Shown: positions 16,767 to 25,831 of the stretch, piece after piece
Numbering within the stretch: the stretch's first letter is position 1
Layout of the letters: each line of letters begins with the position of its first letter
NCBI RefSeq assembly: GCF_002706425.1
Contig: NZ_CP017713.1
Location: 2,480,001-2,544,000, forward strand
DNA length: 64,000 nucleotides
Direction: 5' to 3'
DNA from: Loigolactobacillus coryniformis subsp. coryniformis KCTC 3167 = DSM 20001
GTDB taxonomy: Bacteria > Bacillota > Bacilli > Lactobacillales > Lactobacillaceae
Translations under genes and position numbers: made by a program
The notes under the pieces: generated by a model
The model's database searches: none
What the model saw: only the letters and a program-made list of their open reading frames with translations
Told to the model about the DNA's origin: nothing

Positions 16767-17846
16767 CTAACCAAAATCAATATTAATATCTAAATCATGA
16801 ACTTTTTCCTGCTTTTGGTCTTCTTTAATTTTTGGTTTAATAATTGATAAAATAATCCCAGTAATACTTGCACCAATTAATAGTGCTGCCAAATAAAGTA
16901 ATGGGTTGCTAGCAACTGGTATTGTAAAAATACCCCCTGATAATAGTGGAACTGTGACTCCCCAAGTCAGAATAAGTCCATGAGCAGTTCCCGATCCAAG
17001 TACAACCGCAGGAACTACTCTGACTGGGTCCTCGAAAGCAAATGGTAGTGCCCCTTCAGTCACCTGACACATTGACATAATAATAGCAGCCTTAGCATTT
17101 TCACGATCTGCTTTTGTGTATTTTTTAGGCGAGAACAATAGTACAGAAAGTGCAATACCTAATGGAGGAGCCATTGCAGCAACATTTTTACCTGCTGCTG
17201 GTCCCCACACACCAGAAGTCGCAAAAGCGGTTACAATTGCAAACGCAACTTTATTAACAGGACCACCCATATCAAAACCAGTCATACTACCGAGCATAAA
17301 ACCAAGTAAAAACTTTGATCCATGATTCATTCCAAGAAAGAAAGTAACCGCAACCTTCGTCAGGGCCGCTAGTGGTGGACCGATAACATACATTACTATT
17401 AAAGTTTCTAATATACCCCCGACTAATGGAATAATAACCAACGGAATCATCGTCTTTATAGTTTTAGGAACATTTAGATTATTAAAAAATACAACAACTA
17501 TACCTGCTAAAAGACCACAAAGAATACCACCAATAAAACTAGCATTAACAACTGTTGATAAATATCCACCTAATAATCCAGGTGCAATTGCAGACTTTCC
17601 TGCAATTGAATAACCAATACCAGCCGCCAATACTGCAATCATCATCGCTGAACCAGCACTACCTGCTTGTAATAAATAGTATCCGACCGTTCCTTTGACA
17701 TCAGTATTTCCAATAATACGCCCGATAGCAGTACAAAATCCCATCATGATAATTACAGGAATCATAAACGACAGGCCGCTTAGAAAGTGACGTTTTAAAG
17801 CTTGACCGGTGAAGATTTCCTTATATTGTTTTAACATCGGATTCAC
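16767..17846 (-). CDS. PTS fructose-family transporter subunit IIC
   Basis: Membrane component of 359 aa of a fructose-superfamily PTS, forming the sugar channel. Marks are RHFLSGLSFMIPVI near the N terminus, GFMLGSMTGFDMGGPVNKVAF in the middle and TEGALPFAFEDP, the conserved substrate/phosphoryl region, followed by VLGSGTAHG. About 9-10 hydrophobic segments. IIA, IIB and IIC are separate genes here. It is not related to the UlaA (ascorbate) permease, although the enzymes downstream are the Ula set, so the substrate must be a different compound that reaches the same intermediate. Confidence 0.9.
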   Translation of the reverse strand: MNPMLKQYKEIFTGQALKRHFLSGLSFMIPVIIMMGFCTAIGRIIGNTDVKGTVGYYLLQAGSAGSAMMIAVLAAGIGYSIAGKSAIAPGLLGGYLSTVVNASFIGGILCGLLAGIVVVFFNNLNVPKTIKTMIPLVIIPLVGGILETLIVMYVIGPPLAALTKVAVTFFLGMNHGSKFLLGFMLGSMTGFDMGGPVNKVAFAIVTAFATSGVWGPAAGKNVAAMAPPLGIALSVLLFSPKKYTKADRENAKAAIIMSMCQVTEGALPFAFEDPVRVVPAVVLGSGTAHGLILTWGVTVPLLSGGIFTIPVASNPLLYLAALLIGASITGIILSIIKPKIKEDQKQEKVHDLDINIDFG

Positions 17847-17873
17847 TCCTACTTTTGATAAATCAAGATAATA

Positions 17874-18191
17874 TTATTTAGCGGCTGCTAATTTTTTTTC
17901 AATAGTTTTCAACAAACTTTCAGGCGTTTGAATTGCGGTATTAGTTGGAACTTTAACTACAGGTTTACCCTCAAAACGTTCCATTCCTGTAACTGCAACA
18001 TCAGCTGCCACAATAACAACATCCGCATTCTTAATATCCTCATCTGTCAATTTATTTTCAATACCTGCACTTCCTTGAGTTTCTACGTGTCCCACAATTC
18101 CTAAATTTTTGGCAGTACTTAATAATTTTTCCCGTGCCATATAGGTGTGTGCAATACCAACTGTGCATGCTGTAATTCCAATAAAATTCAT
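17874..18191 (-). CDS. PTS fructose-family subunit IIB
   Basis: Cytosolic phosphocarrier of 105 aa. The phospho-Cys is C9 in GITACTVGIAHTYMA, the signature of fructose-type IIB. The start is the ATG at 18191, with AGGAGG 8 bases upstream; it begins one base after the IIA stop, so translation is coupled. It receives phosphate from the IIA gene product upstream and passes it to the sugar in IIC. Confidence 0.9.
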   Translation of the reverse strand: MNFIGITACTVGIAHTYMAREKLLSTAKNLGIVGHVETQGSAGIENKLTDEDIKNADVVIVAADVAVTGMERFEGKPVVKVPTNTAIQTPESLLKTIEKKLAAAK

Positions 18192-18192
18192 G

Positions 18193-18663
18193 TTACATAC
18201 CTCCTGCATTTTGTAGAATCTTTTTAAAAGAGACTATATCATTTTCACAAAGTAATTTATCCTGAACTTCTTTATGAGTTAACGCCGCTGAAAGTCGTGA
18301 TAAAATTTTAAGATGTTCAATATTTCTATCTATAGTAGGAACAACTAAAAGGAAAATCAACTTAATAGGCTGATTATCTAAACTTTCCCACACTAATCCA
18401 TCATTAGTCTTTAAAACCGCAATTGCGGCCCGATTTACTACGTCAGACTCTCCATGTGGAATTGCAATACCATTTTCCATTCCTGTTGGTCCAATTGCTT
18501 CACGTTCTTGGACTGCTTGATAGAACAGAATCTTGTCACTTACTACATTATTTTTTTCAAGTTCTTTGCAGAGCTCCTTTAGCGCCTCTTCTTTGGTTCT
18601 AGCCTGTGAATGAAGATTAATATTATTTTGAATTAAGTCGCTCACTTTATCACCAACTTTCAA
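18193..18663 (-). CDS. PTS fructose-family subunit IIA
   Basis: Cytosolic IIA component of 156 aa with the phospho-His in GIAIPHGES (about residue 70) and the surrounding EREAIGPTGMENG. It takes phosphate from HPr. The start is a TTG that overlaps the stop of the preceding membrane-protein gene (TTGA), with no clear ribosome-binding site, so it probably depends on coupling. A PRD regulator with its own EIIA-like domain begins the operon. Confidence 0.9.
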   Translation of the reverse strand: MKVGDKVSDLIQNNINLHSQARTKEEALKELCKELEKNNVVSDKILFYQAVQEREAIGPTGMENGIAIPHGESDVVNRAAIAVLKTNDGLVWESLDNQPIKLIFLLVVPTIDRNIEHLKILSRLSAALTHKEVQDKLLCENDIVSFKKILQNAGGM

Positions 18664-19022
18664 TTATTTGTTATATGCTGTTCCATGTTGACCGCACGCT
18701 TAGAACCGTCATATCTAACTAGGATGGTCAATGGGTGTGTAAGTGAATAACGATTACCTGAAATCTTCTTCACTTGTTTTTTTCTATTAATCATAAGTAA
18801 AATATCATGATTTACATATAAATACGTAAAATACAATATAAAGTAACCAATCAAGACAATTACACCCATAATTAATTGATTACTTATACATAAAACTAGA
18901 CCACCAATAATCAGTAAAATTCGTAAATAACTAATTAACGGATTCCATATATAAGCAGTACATCTCTGGTATTGCTCACGTCTATACCAATAAAAGATTT
19001 TATGCTTTCGGTTTATAGCCAC
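18660..19022 (-). CDS. Small membrane protein of unknown function
   Basis: Unrecognised protein of 120 aa. Residues about 28-70 contain two closely spaced hydrophobic segments (LRILLIIGGLVL and IMGVIVLIGYFILYFTYLYV), followed by a basic, soluble tail (NRKKQVKK). I start it at the GTG at 19022, which has AAGGA in front and overlaps the last 23 bases of the dehydrogenase gene; its stop overlaps the IIA start. A longer frame to 19160 lies wholly inside the dehydrogenase and is unlikely. Tight overlaps on both sides suggest a real operon member, perhaps an accessory to the PTS or to an upstream step. Confidence 0.6.
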   Translation of the reverse strand: MAINRKHKIFYWYRREQYQRCTAYIWNPLISYLRILLIIGGLVLCISNQLIMGVIVLIGYFILYFTYLYVNHDILLMINRKKQVKKISGNRYSLTHPLTILVRYDGSKRAVNMEQHITNN

Positions 19023-19890
19023 CCACTTCCTTTCTAAGAGAGTTAATGATACGCGCACTGAAAGTATCACTAGTCTGTGTTCTTTGCCGCATAACCAAAG
19101 ATATTCCAATCGTTGGCACTGGAATATTGTACTCAATTGCAGCTTTAACTGCATCAGCACAAGCAGAACTGGAATGGATAATCGTGTCTACGTCATCCAA
19201 ACTTGCATTTTTAGTCAAAGCATCATACATAAGGTCCATCAACCATCCCCGTATAACCGCTGATTTACTCCAGTTATGTGCAACATCTTTGAGATCATAA
19301 TCAAATGGACTTGAATGCAATAGGTCAAAGCCTTCTCCTAAAACTTGCATTTCAGAATGTAGAATTGCATTATGAATAATCTTTAAATAATGCCCGCTTC
19401 CAGATTTGCCAGTATATAATAGCCCATTTGATGCAGCAATGTCCTCCAGCAGTGGTTCAATAGCCTTATAGGCTGTATAGTCACCGCCGACCATGAAACT
19501 AGCACCATGCCTAGCACCATAAGTACCGCCTGAAGTCCCAACATCCATAAAGAGTACATCTTTTCCCTTGAATTCTTTTGCTTGTTTAACTGAATCCGTA
19601 TATTTTGAATTTCCACCATCAATAACAATATCTCGTGGAGAGAGTAAAGATTTTAATTGTTCTAAAACTGAATTAGTAATCTTACCAGCAGGTAACATTA
19701 CCCAAATAATTTTACGCGCATGTTCAGATTTTAAATCATCTAAATTAACTAATGTTTTGATTCCATCCTTTTTTGCACGTGATAATATTTCCTGATTTGT
19801 ATCAAACCCCACTACTTCATGCTTATGATCCTTCATATTTAACGCTAAATTGTATCCCATTTTTCCAAGACCAACTAAGTAAATTTTCAT
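19000..19890 (-). CDS. 6-phosphogluconate-dehydrogenase-like enzyme with altered active site
   Basis: Short-type 6PGDH homologue of 296 aa. NAD-binding GLGKMG is at 7-12, with D30 ending strand 2 (favouring NAD), GGNS at 92-95 and GTSGGTYGA at 118-126. The catalytic Lys-His-Asn are K170, H173 and N174. In normal 6PGDH the next motif is HNGIEYG; here it reads HNAILHS. The general acid Glu (sheep E190) is therefore L177, and the phosphate-binding Tyr (Y191) is H178. Loss of the acid argues that it oxidises a sugar-acid phosphate at C3 without completing decarboxylation. That fits a separate decarboxylase (UlaD) in the operon. Substrate is inferred, for example L-gulonate or L-galactonate 6-phosphate. 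Confidence 0.8.
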   Translation of the reverse strand: MKIYLVGLGKMGYNLALNMKDHKHEVVGFDTNQEILSRAKKDGIKTLVNLDDLKSEHARKIIWVMLPAGKITNSVLEQLKSLLSPRDIVIDGGNSKYTDSVKQAKEFKGKDVLFMDVGTSGGTYGARHGASFMVGGDYTAYKAIEPLLEDIAASNGLLYTGKSGSGHYLKIIHNAILHSEMQVLGEGFDLLHSSPFDYDLKDVAHNWSKSAVIRGWLMDLMYDALTKNASLDDVDTIIHSSSACADAVKAAIEYNIPVPTIGISLVMRQRTQTSDTFSARIINSLRKEVGGYKPKA

Positions 19891-19959
19891 AAACTTTATT
19901 CCATCCTTTCATATTTTGCTTATATAAATTAATATTTGATATCTCTACTGAGACTCAAG

Positions 19960-21900
19960 CTATTCAAAAAACTTGGTCATAATTCGAATAATTTCATTTG
20001 AATTATTTGAATCAATAATTTTGTTCATTATTGAAACTGAAGAAATTAATTGATTAAATTCGTGATAGACTGTATCCAACGATATTTTTTTAACATCAAG
20101 CTTACTAAAACCCATAAAGAAAACTAGCCTAACAGTTCCTTCACCCCAAGATATCCCCGTCGGATTAATCAACATTGTGATTCCAGAATGCTGAATAAAT
20201 TGACTTTCCGCATGAGGAATGGCGGTAAAATGATTTTGTAAGAGCGTTGATGCTATTTTCTCCCGATCAAGTGCAGATTTAATAACCCCTTTTGTTGCAT
20301 AGTTGCTTTCAATAAGTAGATTTCCGATTTGTTGAATTGCATCCTTTTCATTTCTTACTTGATTGCTAATCAGTATGAAATCCCTGTTAATAAAGTTCAG
20401 CAACCGACTGTGCGTTAGTTTCTTTTGAAGACGAATTTGCTCAATTTCTCTACTGAGTAGTAACCTTTCTTTTTCATCAAAAAATGGACGCATTATAATA
20501 ACTCGCTTAGTGTCTAATTCCAGTGGAATCGTACTGATAATTAAGTCTTCATCAGGAGTTTGCTCGAAAATATCGGCAACTGATAACACTCTTGTGATAT
20601 TTACGTCACCAGCAAAATAACTATTAATTCTCTGCGTTAATAATCTTGCTGTACCAATACCAGTGCTACAAACGATTACAATAGAAACCTCCAACCCCTT
20701 TGCTTGCTGCTCACGTTGTCTCTCTAGATAAGCTTGAAAGTGAAGAGCTAAGTAAGCGATCTCATTTTTATCTATAGAAACTTGAAAACTTATCTTTATT
20801 CTCTGTGCTAACTCAAAAGCCAGTTCAAAAGCTTGCGGATAAAGCTTAATAATCTCAGAAGTATACGGATTTGTTGCTTGTAACCCAACCTGAAAACGAT
20901 GAAGGGCCGGTTCTAAATGAACGATTAAATCACTAATAAGCCGTGCATCGTAATTAGTTATATTCTGCTTTAAAAAACTATTTAAATCAGATAGTTCGTT
21001 GCTTGCTGATGTTGCACCATGAAAATTTTCAGGCTTAACAACCCCTTGCTTTGCAGCAACAATGTGAATATTTAAATATTCACACTCAGTCTGAGGAATG
21101 CGTATTTTGAATTCCTTTTCCAACATTCTAGTAAGAATTAAAGTTTCATGATAAATATTTCGCCTATTACTATCACCAATTTTTAAAAACTCATTATTTT
21201 TAATACGAATAGTTGAAATACAAATATGAATTAGCAATGACTGATACTGATACTCAGTAAATGTAATTTGAGTCTCAGCCTGTAATCGATTCAAAATCTT
21301 CTGAACCTGTTTCAACGTGTTCATATCAATAAAATCATTAAATCCAGAAGGAAGCGTTACAATACGAGAATCTGCCTTAACTGATTCCATCCAATAATGC
21401 GAAATGATTTTACTAGCAGCATCCCGCTTTTTTCGTTCGTTCCCCCTGATTGCAACACCATTTCTACCGTTTTGCATGATTAAATCAATTTTATTTAAAC
21501 TAGCTTTTATATTTTTAATATCACGATCCATAGTGCTTCGACTAACATAAAATTGCATACATAAGTTATCTAAAGTTATCTCTTTTTCATTCATCAAAAG
21601 AGATAACATGATGAGATTTCTCCGTCCTTCCGTATCAAGGCTCAGATACTGTGTATCACCTGACAATAATGTATTAAGCGCGGAAAGATCTCCTTCAAAA
21701 TAAATACCAACATTACGTTTACGGATTAATTTAACACGTCCTTTTGGAAGAAGTTCAGATACTGTATCTAAATCAGCAACAATACGTTTTCTAGATACAT
21801 TTAAGAAGGACATTAACTCTGGATAATGAACAAGTCCATGGACATAAATATAAGCTATTGTGCGCTGAACATCCTTACTAAACTTATCCTTCTTGGGCAT
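19960..21900 (-). CDS. PRD-containing transcriptional activator (MtlR/LicR type)
   Basis: Regulator of 646 aa. Two N-terminal winged-helix domains (about 10-60 and 90-140, with YVSRSTMDRDIKNI) are followed by two PRD domains carrying His sites (LIHICIS near 225; NIHIV and VHLEPALHR further on), an EIIB-like domain with a Cys in IVCSTGIGTARLL (about 413), and a C-terminal EIIA-like domain with FTAIPHAES. Such proteins are tuned by phosphorylation from HPr and the cognate IIA/IIB and activate the downstream PTS operon. It is the first gene of the cluster and lies 69 bases before the dehydrogenase. An IS30 element sits only 83 bases upstream of its start and may have displaced its promoter. Confidence 0.9.
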   Translation of the reverse strand: MPKKDKFSKDVQRTIAYIYVHGLVHYPELMSFLNVSRKRIVADLDTVSELLPKGRVKLIRKRNVGIYFEGDLSALNTLLSGDTQYLSLDTEGRRNLIMLSLLMNEKEITLDNLCMQFYVSRSTMDRDIKNIKASLNKIDLIMQNGRNGVAIRGNERKKRDAASKIISHYWMESVKADSRIVTLPSGFNDFIDMNTLKQVQKILNRLQAETQITFTEYQYQSLLIHICISTIRIKNNEFLKIGDSNRRNIYHETLILTRMLEKEFKIRIPQTECEYLNIHIVAAKQGVVKPENFHGATSASNELSDLNSFLKQNITNYDARLISDLIVHLEPALHRFQVGLQATNPYTSEIIKLYPQAFELAFELAQRIKISFQVSIDKNEIAYLALHFQAYLERQREQQAKGLEVSIVIVCSTGIGTARLLTQRINSYFAGDVNITRVLSVADIFEQTPDEDLIISTIPLELDTKRVIIMRPFFDEKERLLLSREIEQIRLQKKLTHSRLLNFINRDFILISNQVRNEKDAIQQIGNLLIESNYATKGVIKSALDREKIASTLLQNHFTAIPHAESQFIQHSGITMLINPTGISWGEGTVRLVFFMGFSKLDVKKISLDTVYHEFNQLISSVSIMNKIIDSNNSNEIIRIMTKFFE

Positions 21901-21983
21901 TGTAATCGTCCTCCCTTGACCACATTCTTAGTATAAAATATTTCAGTATCAATAAATACACCATTAAGGGGACTTATATAAAT

Positions 21984-23220
21984 CCCAAATTGCAAGAACA
22001 AATTAGCCACACGATAAATCCTATTAAATCAGTATTTTCATTAATATTCATATTTTATGGACTTAACTTAACCGGCGGAAGCAGCGGAGAAAAGCTCTTT
22101 GGGTGTTTGATAGCCAGTTTGCTGGCGCGGTAAATTGTTTAGCTTTGACTCAACTGCTTGGATATCATGAGGACCCAAAATATCCATGGATAGACCCTTG
22201 GGTACGTCGCGGCGGATCATTCGATTATGCGCTTCGTTAGTCCCACGCTCAGAGGAACGATATGGATGGGCATAATAAAGGTCAGCGACACCGGTAAGTA
22301 CAGCGCCAACTTCCGAGAACTCAGCGCCATTATCGGCAGTAACTGACTTCATGATTGATCCGTATTCTTGACAGATCTTGGCCAGCTCATAGTTGACTGA
22401 ATCGGCATCACGACCATCGATCAAACGTAGAATTTGGCAGCGGGATTGACGCTCGATCAGCGTTAAGATCACACTCTCTTGACCGTTGCGCTTGCCCACC
22501 ACGGTGTCCAATTCGAAATGGCCGAACTCTTGGCGCTGGTCGATACTTTTAGGCCGTTCATCAATACTCCGTCCGGCCAGACGCTTGTGCTTGATCGAGT
22601 GATGATGTTTAGCACGGTGGCGCGTTTTTTCGAGTAGATCAAGATTACGGACTTCAAGTAACTGGGCATCAATATAGTGGTATAGCGTCTTGGTCGAGAC
22701 CATCTCCTCAGGTTGATATAAGCCTTCAAGTTTGGCCCGTCCTACTGCTGCATCAGGCGACCAACCATCTTGACGCAAATGAGTCGTAAAATAGTCGATA
22801 AAATCAGCGACACCGACGAGTTTCAAAGGTCGATGACAGTGGGCTCGATTAGCTTCGTACTTAGCTTGTGCTGTTTCTGGTGAGTATACAGCGTAATATT
22901 GGCGTTGACCATTCACTTTTTTTACTTGGTCGATCTCGCCGCGGCACAATTCATTATTAATTGTTTGATGACAAACATTAAGCGCTCTGGCAATTGCACG
23001 ATTGGAATAGCCTTGGCTGTGCAGCGTAGCAATTCTGCCTCGTTCAAACGAAGTTAGGTGCTGACCTTTTTTTCTGACTGTGGTATTCTGTTCTTGCATC
23101 AAGACAATAACCTCTTTCATTGTTTGTGTAGGAACATCAATGATAACAGAGATTTGTCTTGGTGTTTTTTATTTTATCAATTAGCTAAAAGTATTTGGCT
23201 AACTTGATTATAAAACGCGC
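21984..23220 (-). mobile_element. IS30-family element, copy 1
   Basis: About 1.24 kb. The ends carry related inverted repeats (CAAATTAGCCA near the 21984 end, CAAGTTAGCCA near the 23220 end). It is flanked by a perfect 14-base direct repeat, GGACTTATATAAAT, at 21970-21983 and 23221-23234. The transposase end and about 85 bases beyond it match the copy at 62.3-63.5 kb. Confidence 0.8.
22068..23099 (-). CDS. IS30-family transposase
   Basis: DDE transposase of 343 aa from the preferred ATG at 23099 (350 aa from an upstream ATG at 23120 that has no ribosome-binding site). It has an N-terminal helix-turn-helix with SNRAIARALNVCHQTINNEL, then the catalytic domain with FELDTVVGK (first Asp), TADNGAEF (second Asp) and SSERGTNEAHNRMIRR (Glu). 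The frame is intact. Near-identical to the copy at 62408-63436. Confidence 0.92.
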   Translation of the reverse strand: MQEQNTTVRKKGQHLTSFERGRIATLHSQGYSNRAIARALNVCHQTINNELCRGEIDQVKKVNGQRQYYAVYSPETAQAKYEANRAHCHRPLKLVGVADFIDYFTTHLRQDGWSPDAAVGRAKLEGLYQPEEMVSTKTLYHYIDAQLLEVRNLDLLEKTRHRAKHHHSIKHKRLAGRSIDERPKSIDQRQEFGHFELDTVVGKRNGQESVILTLIERQSRCQILRLIDGRDADSVNYELAKICQEYGSIMKSVTADNGAEFSEVGAVLTGVADLYYAHPYRSSERGTNEAHNRMIRRDVPKGLSMDILGPHDIQAVESKLNNLPRQQTGYQTPKELFSAASAG

Positions 23221-23234
23221 GGACTTATATAAAT

Positions 23235-23583
23235 ACCATAAATCCAATCATAATTAGTTTTTTGAACCTTATTAGCATTACGCATGAATTATAATATATT
23301 ACTTATTTGTAAACGGCGGTTATTTTTACACCGCCCTTGACACTTATTCACTAAAAACCATTTTATTAATACAATTAAAGGGTCCATTCAATATAAACCC
23401 AAATTTACATAATATTAGCCTGAATTATTCACCATAAGTTCTCCAAGTACAGTGTCACCCCGGTATCATGGGCGGTACTGTGTTTTTTATTTTTCACCTT
23501 TTTAGTGCAGAAAAAGAACCTCCGATTTGGTATAGTTGATTCACCACAAGTCAGCTATCCACCCAAAGAAAGAGGTCCTTCTC
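23235..23583. other. Intergenic stretch between IS30 and the IS1380 remnant
   Basis: No gene. It holds a hairpin GGCGGT...ACCGCC at 23313-23335 directly followed by TTGACA, possibly a promoter -35. A second stem-loop (ACAGTG...CACTGT-like, with CCC/GGG) at about 23450-23480, followed by TTTTTTATTTTT, probably belongs to the IS1380 left end. The first part may be the original upstream region of the PRD regulator, now separated by IS30. Confidence 0.45.
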
Positions 23584-24211
23584 ATGGCAACTTTACCGGA
23601 AAAACGAGTTAATTTCAATCCTAAATTACATATTTCGCACACTGGTGGTGAACTTTCCACTGATGCTGGGCTAGTGTTGGTCAAAGAATTAATGGCGCAA
23701 CTCAATTTCACGACCTTAGCGTATCAATTAGTCCATTTTGATGACCAGCGCCATTACGCTCGTTACAGCAACGTTAGTCTACTAGAGCAGGTCGTGCTGC
23801 AGTTGATCGCCGGTTACCCGGCCGATCTAGCTGCCACCAGTTTGCGCAATGACCCCACATTTAAATTACTATTGGCACAACCGCAATTGGCCTCACAACC
23901 GCCGTTATCCCGTTTTTGGCAACGCTGTGACGAGCAGACCATCACCTCATTACAAACGTTGAATCAAGCATTGCTTGACCAAGCGTGGACTGGCGCCAAG
24001 CAACAACAGCTGATCCTCGATATTGACTCGACTCACGCCGATACTCATGGTCATCAGGAAAAAACGGCCTTTAATGCGCATTACGGTACCACGGGTTACC
24101 ATCCGCTGGTCGCTTTTGACGGGCAAACGGGCCACTGTTTAAAGGCTCAATTGCGCCCAGGTAATGTTTATACCAGTACGGATATTGCCCCCTTTATCAC
24201 ACCACTACTAC
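23584..24211 (+). pseudogene. IS1380-family transposase, 5' fragment
   Basis: N-terminal part (about 209 codons) of a transposase that normally has over 400 residues. Motifs HTGGELSTDAGLVLVKEL and LDIDSTHADTHG (first catalytic Asp) identify the IS1380 family. The start is the ATG at 23584, with AGAGG upstream. It stops where IS66 begins at 24212, and the missing 3' part is not found on the other side of IS66, so an adjacent deletion has taken place. Confidence 0.85.
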
Positions 24212-24312
24212 GTAAGCACCCAATAAACGACCGTAATCAAAAGCAGCGCTACTGATCCGAAACTTTTTGGTTCGAATCAGTAGCGCTGTTTAGTTTTAAA
24301 TTAGCCAATGGG

Positions 24313-25782
24313 CTACGCTTGTTGATCACGCCAAACCTTTTTGTCCGGCACTTGTCGCCATGGCAAACAAGCTACCAGTTCTTCCTCAGTTGGAAAAACT
24401 GGTAGTTGCCCTAATTGATCAAGCAGGTATTCGAGATACTGCCGGGGATCCAAACCATTAGCTTTCGCGGTTTCAATCAAGGTCATCCAAATCGCGTTAG
24501 CCTGTGCCCCTGCAGGACTGGTGGCGAAAAGCCAATTCTTGCGCCCAATCACGAAAGACTTCACATTTCGTTCAGTGGCGTTATTGCTTAGATCAATTTC
24601 ACCGTAATCGAGCACACGATCAAGTGCAGACCGTTGGTTTTGGGCATAGGTCAAAGCACGACCTAAACGTGATTTCGAGGTAGCCACCGCTTGATCACAC
24701 CACTGCCAAAATTGCTTGATCACTGGCTTTAATTGTTCCTGGCGCAGTTCTTTGCGCTTGGTCGGCGTTAGATCACGCCAGCCCCGTTCTAGGTGAAACA
24801 TTTGATCAAGCAATTTTAAGGGTGCCGTTATCGTCGGTTGTCCCTTGATCTTGCAGGCATCATCGAAGAATTTTCGCCGCACATGCGCCCAACAACCGAC
24901 CCGCGTCACCGTCGCGCCCAGTAGATTGTAACCAGAATAACCGTCATATTGTAGGACACCCGTAAAATCACCATAAAGTTGTTGGGCAGTTTTGCCGGCA
25001 CGATTGTCGCTATAGGTATAATAGACAACTTGATGCGCAGCTAAGCGAATACTACGAGCCACCCAGATATAAGACTTACTTTGTGCAGTTTTACCCACTT
25101 CACGCAAGACTTGAAATGGCGTCTCATCACCTTGCAGGTAAGGTTGCGTTAATAATTGTTCGTGCAGTAACGTATACAGCGGTTGAACAATCGTCGCTGC
25201 TTTGATCACCCAATTCGTCATGGTCGTTTCACTTAAAATCAAACCAGCCCGCCGCCAGGCTTTCATTTGACGATAAAGCGGTGTCCCTAAGGCATATTTT
25301 TGGTACAACAACTCAGCGACTAACGATGAGGTCGCTAAACTATGGGGGATCAGCGCCTGCGGCGCAATCCCCTGATATAAATGTGATACACCATCATCGG
25401 TTTCACAAACGGCACATTTATACGTTTGTTCAAAGATCTGTTCGCAATAGAGGCGACCAGGAATTTGATGCACGACTTCACGCACAAAGTGCTTGCCCAT
25501 TGGTATCAGTTGATGACCATGATCGCAATTCAAATTTTCCCGGCGAATCACGGTAGTCTCAATTGGTAGATTGGGATCAACTGATTCGCAACGCCTACGC
25601 TTTGGCTTACGGACAACGGTCGTTACTGTCGTTTCGCTTTGGTTCCCAGTTTGCTCTGGGTCGGTAAAAACCCCACTGTCATCTGCCAACAGGGATAACT
25701 GGTTAGGATCAGTTATTTTTTCCGAACGCTTGCCAAAAAGTTGACGCTGAAAAAAAGCGAGTTCTTCCGTCAAAGTTTGCAC
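24313..25782 (-). pseudogene. IS66 TnpC transposase, 3' part
   Basis: C-terminal 489 codons of the IS66 transposase: QRQLFGKRSEKI, a zinc-finger-like CDHGH...C region, then the DDE domain with YLQGDETPFQVL (Asp), LQYDGYSGYN (Asp) and DLSNNATERNVKSFVIGRKNW (Glu). The N-terminal residues are separated from it by the IS3 element and lie at 27462-27558, so the gene is broken. Confidence 0.88.
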
Positions 25783-25831
25783 TAGGCCCTGTCAAGTTGA
25801 CAAATGAAATAATATAAAGTTGAATCTGTTT

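Noticed and set aside
19023-19160. Upstream extension of the small membrane protein
   Set aside because: It lies wholly within the dehydrogenase gene in another frame and lacks a ribosome-binding site; the GTG at 19022 fits better.
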